A stretch of DNA of 64,000 nt from Megamerina dolium (Eukaryota > Arthropoda > Insecta > Diptera > Megamerinidae): assembly GCA_963854835.1 (NCBI GenBank), contig OY978526.1, positions 20,118,334 to 20,182,333 on the forward strand. The letters run 5' to 3'. The position numbers were made by a program, and so were the translations under genes. How positions within the stretch are numbered: position 1 is the first letter of the stretch; every line of letters begins with the position of its first letter. A model generated the notes under the pieces. That model was not told where the DNA came from. It saw only the letters and a list, made by a program, of their open reading frames with translations, and ran no database searches. Below, one piece after another: positions 55,701 to 62,085 of this stretch.

Positions 55701-58700
55701 TCAGATATTCGCTTTACCAATTTATGTATAGTAGATAATAGTAATTTTTCTATTTGACCATGTTAAATCCAATGTTGTCAACAATTGTTTTCATAGCACA
55801 ATCATATATTGGACATATTACTTCATAATTAACAGAAAAGAATCATATTAACTGTACTTTTCCAGTTGGTGAACAGAACAGAGAGAAAGAGAGAGAGAGA
55901 GAGAAAATAAATGATATGTGCCTTCGTGTACTAATCTCTTCAACAAATGTGCATATGTGAAAGTAACTTGAACTCTTTGTACTAAAGTATGTCTATATAA
56001 TTGCAATATAACTTAGCAAGAAATAAGGTTAATTGAATGAAAGAACAATTACTACAGTAATAGAATGTGGAATGTTATAATTGGTGATGTTAAAATGCTT
56101 CTTCAAGATTCTTTTTTTAATATTTCTGCTTTATTATTTAATTCTCTTAGTTTTATTAATCCCTTTTCTTTTTACATCCATTCATTTTATTATTATTTTT
56201 ATTAAATGGAAATATTTCCCATACAAAAAAAAAGAAACAAATGAAAAAGTGCATCAACAACATGGTATGTACGTGAGAAATGATTGGTACAACTGTTTGT
56301 ACAACAGACACTGACAGAGTTTGATGGATGGCATTTTTAACAATTTATGACAACAAACTAGTTGATGAAATCGTACACATATACGATATAATGTAATAAT
56401 TTTTCAACTTAATATTTGCAGATTAAAAAAAAATTTTTTTTTGGTGTATTTCTTAATAAATTTCATTAATCATAAAATATGCTAAAGAAAAAAAATTATT
56501 AAAGCTAAACTATGTAATATTGTAAATGAATTTGTTTTTAATATTGTTATTAAATTTTATAATATTTTTTTTTTTTTTTTCATAATATATATGGTGTAGA
56601 TGTGATATGAGTTTGGAAAAATCTTAAGCTCATTCATTTTCGATTAAAGCATTAATGAATGCAGCCAAATAAACGAATAAAAAAAAAAAAAATTATTCAA
56701 CAAGCGATATCAACATTTTTATAAATATTTGGGCTGAATTCATTTAAATCGGGGCTTGATTTGTGTATATCAGCTCTCATTTTATCGCTGACCTAAGTAA
56801 AAAGGTTAAAACATTCATTACAATACCCATAACCGAAACTAGAGGGTTAAAATCTATTATTAGCCTTCTTTCTTTTTTACTTCTAAACATTTTTTTCAAA
56901 CATACTTATCTCCAACCTCTAGCACTTAAACACGTTCCCATACAAAACTGACTTTTTTTTTTTTTTTTTTTAATTTCCAATTCTAATTTCCTTTTCACCA
57001 CTACCAAAGCACAAATAGAGGGTTACAATTTATAACTGACCACCATTGATTTTTACTATTGCTTCCCAAGAATGGAAGGGTCTACGTCTCGGAAGCACTC
57101 GACCACATGGTCGATCAAGGTCCATTCACCGCATTAGAAAACGGAAATGCTTTGTACGGGAACAAAATAAAGCATTTCCATATTTTTTGCTGCTACAGCA
57201 ACAACAACAAAAACAACAACAACAACAATTTTTACTATTAAATATTTTTTTTTCTGAACGTACTTATCCCCTATCTTTACTCATTAGAAAGGCTTTCATA
57301 TAAAATTTCGGTTTTTTGCAAATTTCACTACTACCGAGTCCAGAGTACTTGGAGAGGGACTAAATATATAACTGTCCCCATTAATTTTGATTATTTAAAA
57401 TTTTTTTTAAACCTACTAAAGCACTGTTTTTACTCCCTATGGAATCTTTTCTACAAATTGGACTTAAAAATACTTGAAAACTTAAAAATCACCATATAAT
57501 TGCCCAGCAATCACCTCTATAACAGTAAAATGTATGACAGATTGAAATTCATTTTTATTTCTCTATCCGTTAAAGGTGTTTTCCTACAAAATGAACCTTT
57601 TTTAATTATTTCACTCTTAAGTGTGCACTCAGAGTGGTCCAGAGGTATACAATATCTGACCGGTTACCATAAATTTTTACTACAAAACATTTTCTCTATC
57701 TTTATTCCTTAGTGAAGCCTCCATACAAAATGAACTTAAAAGCATCTTCTTCTTCTTATGTGGTCATAACAACCGAATATCGATTTAGGCCGAAAATAAT
57801 GTGCTTCTCCAGCCATCTCTGTTCCTCGCTAGCTGGCGCCAGTTAAAAATTCCAAGCGCCGTCAGGTTCTTCAGTACTTGGTCTTTCCACCGGAGGTTTG
57901 GTCTTCCTCTTCTGCGTCGTCCTCCAGCGGGTTCCGAATATAACACCTTCTTAGCTGGAGCGTGTTCTTCCATTCGCTTGACATGACCTAGCCAGCGTAT
58001 CCGCTGGATTTTGATGCGCTTTACTATGTCAATATCGGCATACAGCTCGTACAGCTCATGGTTGTACCTTATTCGGTACTCGCCACCAACGCAAATAGGT
58101 CCAAAGATCTTGCGTATGACTTTTCTCTCGAAAACTCCAAGCATTCGCTCATCCGAGGTGGAAATTGTCCAGGCTTTAGCGCCATATGTTAGGACAGGCA
58201 TGATGAGACACTTGTAGAGTGTAGTTTTAAAGCATCTGGGAACCTAAAAATAACCTCTCAATTGTTCAGGAATCGACGATGGAGGGATAAAATGTATGAT
58301 TGGCCTCCCTTAATTCCTTTCCTCAACACTTTTACTCGTCCTTGATCTCTAGCCCTTAAAAGAACTTCCCTACACAATTGATTTTTGTATACATTTCACT
58401 TCCATCGACCATATAAATTGTACCTATAACGGTAAAATATATGATCGACTTCTATTAATTTCTATTATTCAATATTTTTTGTCAATTTAGCACGACAATA
58501 AGTCAAAATGTATCAATATGTAAATCATATCGAATAAATTGGAAAAATGATGATAGAAAAAGGCCCAAGGTAGAATTGCCCAATTGTTCCCAAATATTCA
58601 GTGAATTTTCAATCGTTTGTTAAAATCGAATTTTTCCACACAATAAGAAAAGTTCGGTCAAGATGCCTAAGAATGCCAAAAAAGATTGTTTACTGTCGTT

Positions 58701-60372
58701 TATAATGTTATGCCATCTGTCATACAATATATGTACATTTATTAGACTTAAATCCACTGTGCTTTGTATAACATTCTTTTACGAAATTCCTTTGCTACAC
58801 TAGAACTTTCAAGTAGGCAAAAAAAAAAAAATAAAATTACGAAGAAAATTCAAATTGCTCTTTATGTTGATTTAACCGACACTTTGAAGTCACTGTCTTC
58901 CGCATTAGTGACATATTTTCTTGCACCACCACACCAAACACTATAATTTCGTTTATAGTTGTAGCTTTTTATTTTTAAAGTTTTTTTTTAATGTGTGTTT
59001 GAACTATTGCAACACATATGTACACACATATGCTGGATGCTGGTTACTTTGACACCTTTTGCGTTGCATGAATGTACTCGTATACAACTACACCGCCTGT
59101 GCCATGCCATCATCGCCACCATCGCCACCATCTAACCAAAATATGTGCTGCCATTACCATATTTAAAACACTAACTGTGGGTGAGGAATTTCCTTGTTAT
59201 TTGCTGCTGCTGCTGCTGCTGTTGTGCAGGTGCATTTAACTAACACGCAGTTAAATGTTGTTGTGGTTTATTTGATTTTTTTTTATTATTTCGGCACATA
59301 GTATTGTGTTGTTATTTAAATGACAAAAAAAAAAAAAAAATATTGGCAATAAATTGAAATTAAAATTTGCATTAAATTTCACTCTTTGAATATAAAATGT
59401 ATCACGAGGAGGAGAAATACCCGCAACATGTTGCAGCTACATAATAGATAGAGATAAAAATAAAAATAAATTTTGTGCAATAATTTCTATTTGAAATTGC
59501 TCCAAATTTGGCAAATTTTAGTGCATGAGAGAAATACGAGTAACAAAAAAATTTTTTTTTTTTTGGTAAAATAAGAAAAAAAATTGGTTGCATAATAATT
59601 ATTAATGTTGAAATTGTACTGGTTATAGGCAATTTGTTGAAGAATTTTAATTGTTTTTGCATGCACTAATATTTGGGGAATTTTTGGAAAAAAAAATTGC
59701 TAAATATTTTACAATAAAAAATTTATGATTTTCAAAAAAAAAAAAAATTTTTTTTTCTTTAATACAATTTTCATTAATTATTATTAGTCAAAAGACGTAA
59801 CAAATTGTGGGCGACATATATATGTACGAGTATAGTAATTACAGCAGCAACATTGTAATATAAATCTATAAAAGCAAAAAAATATATTTTATTGTAGTTT
59901 CATAACAGCTAACAGTACTGTAATATGCCATACTAGGTAGTACCGACATACAACAAAAGCCAACACCACCTACTCACATACCAAACGTAATCGACTACCT
60001 TCAATACACTTCACTCATTCAGCATTCAACATTTCATGCTCATGCTCATGCTCATACTCATTGATTCCGTTAAGAATGTAAGATTATATTTGTTGTATTC
60101 CTATTTTTATTTCAATTTCAATATTAATTGTTATATTCTTTCTTAATATAGAATGCACTGTTGCACCCAAAAAAATACGATAATCGATTTTAAGGTTGAT
60201 TATTGTGGTAAACTGAAGAATTCTCAAAACTTACCTCAGGCACAGTGACCTCATAGGGAGTGTTCATAAAACGTGGCGCATTGTCATTGACATCAGATAC
60301 ACGAACAATAATCGGAATGTTACGTTTTTTATTTGTAGCACGAATGGTGCAAGAAACCTGCAAAGGGAGATC

Positions 60373-60403
<31 letters not shown>

Positions 60404-62085
60404 TGAAGTATGTAATTGTTTAAGTATTATATAAAATTTTTATATTCATTTAAAAAGTCACTTTAGATGTTTTAATAGCTTAATTGCATCAATTTAAACA
60501 TCATCAGTATCATCAACACTTGATTGCAGATGCTCTACATATATATGTACATATGTACATTAGACCGTACCACCTGACAGGCAAATTGAAAAAAAGTGCA
60601 CCGCACAACTTCGAATTCGAAGTATTTTAGCAAACTGATTTCGAAAAAAAACAATGTTTTTTCTTTTGACTGAACGTAGGGGTCACCCTATTAAATTTTT
60701 CATTATATCATCGGCATTTACAATCGGATTTTATAGTATGATATATCGATGTTTTTGTCTTGAGACGACCAATTTCTGCCACACCAAAGATCGTTAATCT
60801 CAAGTGTCCCGTTATAGTATGTACCCATCATACATCAGTTTCTACCGCCCTAATGTAATGGCAAAAACTGAAAGCTCGTAAAAAATTATTAAACTTTTGC
60901 TAAGAAAGTATTTTGATTTGATTCCATTAGAACTCTTTTTGAAAAACATGTTTTAATTTTTTTTTTTTTTTGCCGAACGTAGGGGTCGCCTTTGGAAATT
61001 TTTCGTCATATCTTTTGCATTTACAATCGGATCTTATAGTGTGATATATCGATGTTTTTGTCTCGAGAAGACCAATTTCTGCCACACCAAAGATCATTAA
61101 CCTCAAGTGTACCGTTATAGTATATACCCATCATACATCAGTTTCTACCGCCCTAATGTACCACTGTAATGGCAAAAGAATTAAAGCTCGTAAAAAATTA
61201 TTAAACTTTTGCTAAGAAAGTATTTTGATTTGATTCCAGTAGAACTCTTTTTGAAAAACATGTTTTAATTCTTTTTTTTTTTTTTGCCGAACGTAGGGGT
61301 AGTCTTTTTAATTTTTTCGTCATATCTTCGGCATTTATAGACTAGATCTTAATTGTATCATATGGCGATATTTTTGTCTCAAGAAGACCAATTTTTTACT
61401 TCAACGGTTATTGACCTCTTCTAGTACCCACTTCTAGTACTTACCCATCAGATCTCCACGTCTAGAATATTAGACAAAAAACTAAAAAAAAAAAAAATAA
61501 AAGTAAAATCAAATAAAAGTTATTTCATAATGGAACTTTTAATCGATCAAATTTCGATGTGATTCAAGTTGGCTGTATTTCTGACGGCTTTTTTGTTGTT
61601 AAGATACGGCCTAATGTACATATGTGCTACTGCAACCATCCATTCGATCGCGACAAGCATGAAGGATACGAAGCATTTACTAACACAGTTGTATGCTTAC
61701 ACTTTTTCTCACTTTTTCACTAACTCACTTAAATATAAAGTGACACGTGGCAAGTCACTTTGTGGCTTTGTGGCTCTCTGTACTCTGATAGGTACTTGAT
61801 ATTTTAATTTATGTACGCCCCTTTGGCGTGACAGGAAATTACAAAATTTCTTCATTAGAACTTGAACATGTAAAATATTATTTTACATATAATGAAGTAC
61901 ACTTACCTGAAAAACGATGTGACTTAAATTTTCCTCATCGCGATCCAGTGGCTGTAGCAGCTGCAATTTTTTACCGTTAAGCAAAAATGTTGGATTCCCC
62001 TTTGGGAAGACTAGATCGAGTGCAATTTCCTTGAAGGGATCACCATAAATTGGCAATTCTGCTGGTATTGTCTGTTGTCCAATAT
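19151..62085 (-). CDS. Cad99C: Protocadherin-15/Cad99C-type cadherin, 5' end missing
   Basis: Nine coding exons on the minus strand: 62085-61907, 60357-60235, 44162-43983, 42170-42105, 23946-21037, 20965-20426, 20364-20246, 20180-19344 and 19286-19151. All have GT..AG introns and a continuous frame (5,090 nt, ~1,695 residues). The architecture is 11 extracellular cadherin repeats, a membrane-adjacent domain, one transmembrane helix (about visible residues 1345-1367) and a ~320-residue tail. Eleven repeats plus the MAD12-like domain is the PCDH15 layout, and PCDH15-like stretches are visible in the second repeat (DRARNTSERLSSTTTLTVNV). Cad99C is the Drosophila PCDH15 orthologue and acts in apical microvilli. 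Paralogue choice rests on architecture, not on a tree. The signal peptide and first ~35-60 residues are not in the window; the first visible exon opens in phase 2. Confidence 0.87.
19344..20180 (-). CDS. Cad99C: Cadherin exon: cytoplasmic tail with Asn and Gly runs
   Basis: 837 bp; opens YKNFKQRMRQYSAPSPTRY and ends in NPLFQ plus a split Arg codon. The middle is low complexity: an Asn-rich block (encoded at about 19770-19862), a nine-Gly run (about 19459-19487) and NHHHHQQN. Flanking parts such as FSLDNVSYITHKE and VPITNPLF look conserved and are candidate adaptor-binding segments. Confidence 0.92.
20246..20364 (-). CDS. Cad99C: Cadherin exon: transmembrane helix
   Basis: 119 bp. After VKAAIAINDEVFPYT comes a run of about 23 hydrophobic residues (LIAISIIILILGIIGIIYI) and then CISWSK, where basic and polar residues mark the cytosolic side. 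The donor is GTAGGT, splitting a Lys codon (AA|A) that is completed in the next exon. Confidence 0.9.
20426..20965 (-). CDS. Cad99C: Cadherin exon: end of EC11 and membrane-adjacent domain
   Basis: 540 bp, 180 residues, phase 0 in and out. It opens PTSYFIMTEDTG after a strong C/T-rich acceptor (20966-20985) and ends QQVHK. After IVINQLTDQNRM comes a ~110-residue segment (ALEELLEEKTNGLVSGIERF, VWFYLIDPKTEQILKRND). It matches in position and character the ferredoxin-like MAD12/SEA-like domain next to the membrane in PCDH15. Confidence 0.9.
21037..23946 (-). CDS. Cad99C: Cadherin long exon: EC2 end to EC11
   Basis: 2,910 bp, 970 residues, phase 0 at both ends; opens DRARNTSERL after a 'cag' acceptor and closes NINDENL before GTAAGT. 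It carries the end of EC2 and ECs 3-10 plus the start of EC11. Calcium-linker motifs are RDVNDNAPKL (EC4), TDINDKNPEF (EC6), EDRNDIRPVF (EC8) and QDENDNAPEF (EC10). The linkers after EC3, EC5, EC7 and especially EC9 (RHLLSDPTDDN) deviate from DxNDN. Plus-strand frames opposite this exon are shadows. Confidence 0.96.
24848..25400 (+). pseudogene. Second mariner/IS630-type transposase remnant
   Basis: In different frames the plus strand reads 'IWNDIHPEVTHELP', 'FWGQNGFFINEENRAIVINA' and 'LLKEIFGDNITLRD', then 'PSCDSFGLFGCSYLKPVVYE' and 'IEHTIHVITPKMLKN'. The order and words match the C-terminal half of the same superfamily as the 17.1-kb copy, whose third motif has the form PRSCDLxxLxFFxWGYVK. 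Here that motif is mutated or internally deleted and frameshifts are present. Terminal repeats not identified. Confidence 0.65.
34175..35530 (-). repeat. Array A: nine degenerate units of ~154 bp
   Basis: The anchor word gtatg (complement of the catac in CTCCCATACAAA) falls at 34251, 34406, 34560, 34714, 34868, 35023, 35177, 35330 and 35484. Spacings are 155, 154, 154, 154, 155, 154, 153 and 154. Units include 'attcgaaaa-gtatttttgtatgggaggtaggcgtg' and 'tttcagcttaatag'. Orientation is opposite to arrays B and C. Units have diverged strongly while the period is kept. No coding potential. Confidence 0.85.
36658..38245 (+). mobile_element. Non-autonomous GTCY element with 13-bp inverted ends
   Basis: It begins TATACCCTGCATA (36658-36670) and carries the exact reverse complement at 38212-38224, followed by 'gtttggtcggccccagcc'. 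Near the 5' end is (GTCC)12 at 36793-36840, then GTCTGTCTGTC. The interior is tandem ~150-bp core units with 'ccatac' anchors at 37150, 37305, 37460, 37602, 37758, 37900 and 38054. Alternating spacing of about 155 and 142 gives a ~298-bp higher-order period. No transposase frame is present. An internal (GTCY)n tract is the hallmark of dipteran mini-me elements and their DINE/Helentron relatives; assignment is by that feature only. Confidence 0.72.
36793..36851 (+). repeat. (GTCC)12 followed by GTCTGTCTGTC
   Basis: Twelve perfect GTCC units (36793-36840) run into two GTCT units plus GTC. It lies at a fixed place in the element; in the decayed copy at 3.33 kb the tract has shrunk to a few imperfect units (tgtctatctgtc). 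The expansion is therefore recent or copy-specific. Confidence 0.95.
38973..40487 (+). repeat. Array B: element with eight ~154-bp units
   Basis: It opens with TATACCCTGC (38973-38982), the same end as the GTCY element. Anchor positions are 39227, 39384, 39537, 39691, 39844, 40000, 40153 and 40306, spacings 157, 153, 154, 153, 156, 153 and 153. It closes with 'gctgggtttggcagcccca' (40469-40487), a degenerate form of the 3' end at 38215 onward. Each unit contains 'tacctcccatacaaa', 'tgttttcgaatg', a 'caca-ttt-cgcatgaaaat' segment and 'aaagctat'. So B seems a complete element in plus orientation, inverted relative to array A. Confidence 0.8.
42105..42170 (-). CDS. Cad99C: Cadherin mini-exon: EC2 strand E-F
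   Basis: 66 bp, 22 residues: VTVAKTIDYEKVQRYYVTI then VAS. It supplies the DYE motif and F strand of EC2. Acceptor 'ttacag', donor GTAAGT, phase 0 on both sides. It continues directly into DRARN of the next exon 18 kb away. It is too short to be found from ORF length alone. Confidence 0.9.
42310..42605. repeat. Tandem copies of a TTGCAATAAT(A/G)TCGAA-bearing unit
   Basis: The word ttgcaataatatcgaaca/ttgcaataatgtcgac occurs near 42315, 42441 and 42567, and 'aatgttgtaacgctggtttc' recurs at 42401 and 42528, giving a 127-bp period. The plus-strand frame running through both copies is coincidental. The same word recurs at 43.4-43.8 and 46.2-47.3 kb. Confidence 0.75.
42722..43031 (-). repeat. tRNA-derived SINE
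   Basis: On the minus strand the element begins near 43031 with a tRNA-like head: AGTGGG of an A-box-like word, then GGTTTCAATCC (42988-42978), 9 of 11 matches to the B box GGTTCGANTCC. The body continues to about 42722. A headless fragment lies at 4909-5012 and a shorter inverted piece at 45884-45936, so this is a dispersed family. Pol III promoter boxes and multiple copies support a SINE. No poly(A) or target duplication was found. Confidence 0.68.
43370..43760. repeat. Second cluster of TTGCAATAATGTCGAA motifs
   Basis: Copies (exact or one mismatch) occur near 43429, 43478, 43597 and 43662, with the inverted form cgacattaattc near the end. It sits between the SINE and the EC2 exon. Confidence 0.65.
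43983..44162 (-). CDS. Cad99C: Cadherin exon: EC2 core
   Basis: 180 bp, 60 residues, phase 0 at both ends. It reads STPVGTTIFRNIQALDKDAG and ends AISFPHQGQ, joining the previous exon as VTVPE|STPVGTT, a canonical cadherin A-to-B strand sequence. It is isolated by ~16 kb and ~1.8 kb introns. Confidence 0.93.
45884..45990 (+). repeat. SINE fragment, inverted, partly duplicated
   Basis: 'cacaagggctctgccgttcg' is the reverse complement of the 42.8-kb SINE body. 'ttcggaatcggtca' then occurs twice, near 45919 and 45979, suggesting a short local duplication. Confidence 0.5.
46190..47280. repeat. Third and longest array of inverted TTCGACATTATTGCAA / TTGCAATAATGTCGAA motifs
   Basis: Both orientations of the word alternate: plus-type near 46316, 46555, 46992 and 47103, complement-type near 46747, 47159 and 47250, along with 'gattttcgatattattgg' near 46515, 46668 and 46972. 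Units are roughly 130-160 bp with 'gtatggagaaatgtaattttt' between motifs. There is no frame and no known element end. Confidence 0.7.
47737..47758. repeat. 22-bp perfect AT-rich palindrome
   Basis: TATATTGTATATATACAATA plus TA is its own reverse complement. It sits in simple-sequence-rich intron DNA and may be chance or a cruciform-prone site. Confidence 0.7.
49725..49892. repeat. Almost pure A/T low-complexity block
   Basis: Runs of A separated by single or double T for about 165 bp with almost no G or C. Probably replication slippage of (AAAT)-like DNA or an old poly(A) tail; no element was recognised next to it. Confidence 0.8.
52050..53520 (+). repeat. Array C: nine units of ~154 bp
   Basis: Anchors fall at 52265, 52420, 52573, 52730, 52887, 53040, 53193, 53346 and 53501; spacings are 155, 153, 157, 157, 153, 153, 153 and 155. 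The entry sequence near 52050-52095 (tatacattg ... gtcaaggata-attga) resembles the entry of array B (tataccctg ... gtcaaggaaagattga), so both start at the same element end. Same orientation as B. No 3' terminal motif was found. Confidence 0.82.
54118..55200 (-). pseudogene. Non-LTR retrotransposon remnant with RNase H domain
   Basis: Read on the minus strand, the order is ACLSVTGTMRTSPTAA (end of the reverse-transcriptase region), ILDVVWNSAGL, then RNase H motifs WYTDGSKMEDGSVGAGF (Asp), FQTEVYALELSV (Glu), LSDSQAAL (Asp) and WIPGHEELAGNEMAD (His/Asp). A Cys/His knuckle-like tail follows (CRLCFEEQETAEHVLCNCPA). Frames change near 54880, with an in-frame TGA at about 54557 and further stops after KKNQNPSAG, so it is inactive and 5'-truncated. 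A C-terminal RNase H after the RT points to I/R1/LOA-type elements; the clade is not certain. Confidence 0.85.
56780..58450. repeat. ~150-165-bp degenerate tandem array, interrupted by a LINE
   Basis: Units resemble those at the left edge of the window: 'ggttaaaat-tat-a-tgaccnccatt', 'caaacatacttatctcc', 'ccttag-gaagcctccatacaaaa', 'tgaacttaaaa'. A CAA run lies at 57201-57228. An RTE-like fragment is inserted at 57748-58228. Confidence 0.6.
57748..58228 (-). mobile_element. 5'-truncated non-LTR retrotransposon (RTE-like) with 9-bp target duplication
   Basis: AAAGCATCT flanks it on both sides (57739-57747 and 58229-58237). Inside, the minus strand encodes 138 uninterrupted residues of the ORF2 C terminus (58201-57785): LTYGAKAWTISTSDERMLGV, RIRWLGHVKRMEEHAPAKK, GRRRRGRPNLRWKDQV and ending TLFSA. 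The 3' end is a short AAG repeat (complement of tcttcttctt at 57748), as in RTE-clade elements that lack poly(A). The intact frame and duplication point to a fairly recent insertion, but only ~480 bp remain, so it cannot move itself. Confidence 0.85.
60235..60357 (-). CDS. Cad99C: Cadherin exon: end of EC1 and start of EC2
   Basis: 123 bp, phase 0 at both ends (cag|GTTTCT ... CCTGAG|GTAAG). It encodes the calcium-linker motif VSDVNDNAPRF and then YEVTVPE, the first strand of EC2. A (GA)n run lies in the intron just upstream of its acceptor (60373-60395). Confidence 0.9.
60373..60395. repeat. (GA)n microsatellite next to a cadherin splice acceptor
   Basis: About 11 GA units lie 15 bp upstream (in the minus-strand sense) of the acceptor of the 60235-60357 exon. 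On the transcribed strand this reads (TC)n, so it forms part of the polypyrimidine tract of that acceptor. Confidence 0.8.
60590..61480. repeat. Three-copy tandem repeat, ~305-bp unit
   Basis: GAACGTAGGGGT starts at 60672, 60975 and 61289 (periods 303 and 314). Between copies 1 and 2, long stretches are nearly identical: 'gtttttgtct-gag', 'ccaatttctgccacacc', 'catcagtttctaccgcccta', 'aaagctcgtaaaaaattatt'. Copy 3 keeps its start but diverges and is cut short after about 190 bp. It lies in the intron between the first two visible cadherin exons. No frame; no known element ends. Confidence 0.88.
61907..62085 (-). CDS. Cad99C: Cadherin exon: most of EC1
   Basis: 179 bp; acceptor 'tttgtag' at its upstream side, donor GTAAGT. 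It opens with two bases of a split codon, then reads IGQQTIPAELPIYGDPF and ends LDRDEENLSHIVFQ. It contains the LDRDE motif of the first cadherin repeat. No Met or signal peptide is present, so an upstream coding exon exists. No candidate was recognised in 62086-64000. Confidence 0.85.

Larger units (their letters stand above)
44163..60234 (-). other. 16.1-kb cadherin intron between EC1/2 and EC2 exons
   Basis: Consensus ends: GTAAG on the minus strand (60230-60234) and cag at 44163-44165. Contents: (GT)n at 44321-44343, a SINE piece, the third TTGCAATAATGTCGAA array, A/T-only DNA near 49.73-49.89 kb, array C, a LINE remnant and the ~150-bp array with an RTE-like fragment. The parts 47.3-52.0 and 58.5-60.2 kb show only AT-rich simple-sequence DNA. 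Confidence 0.7.
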
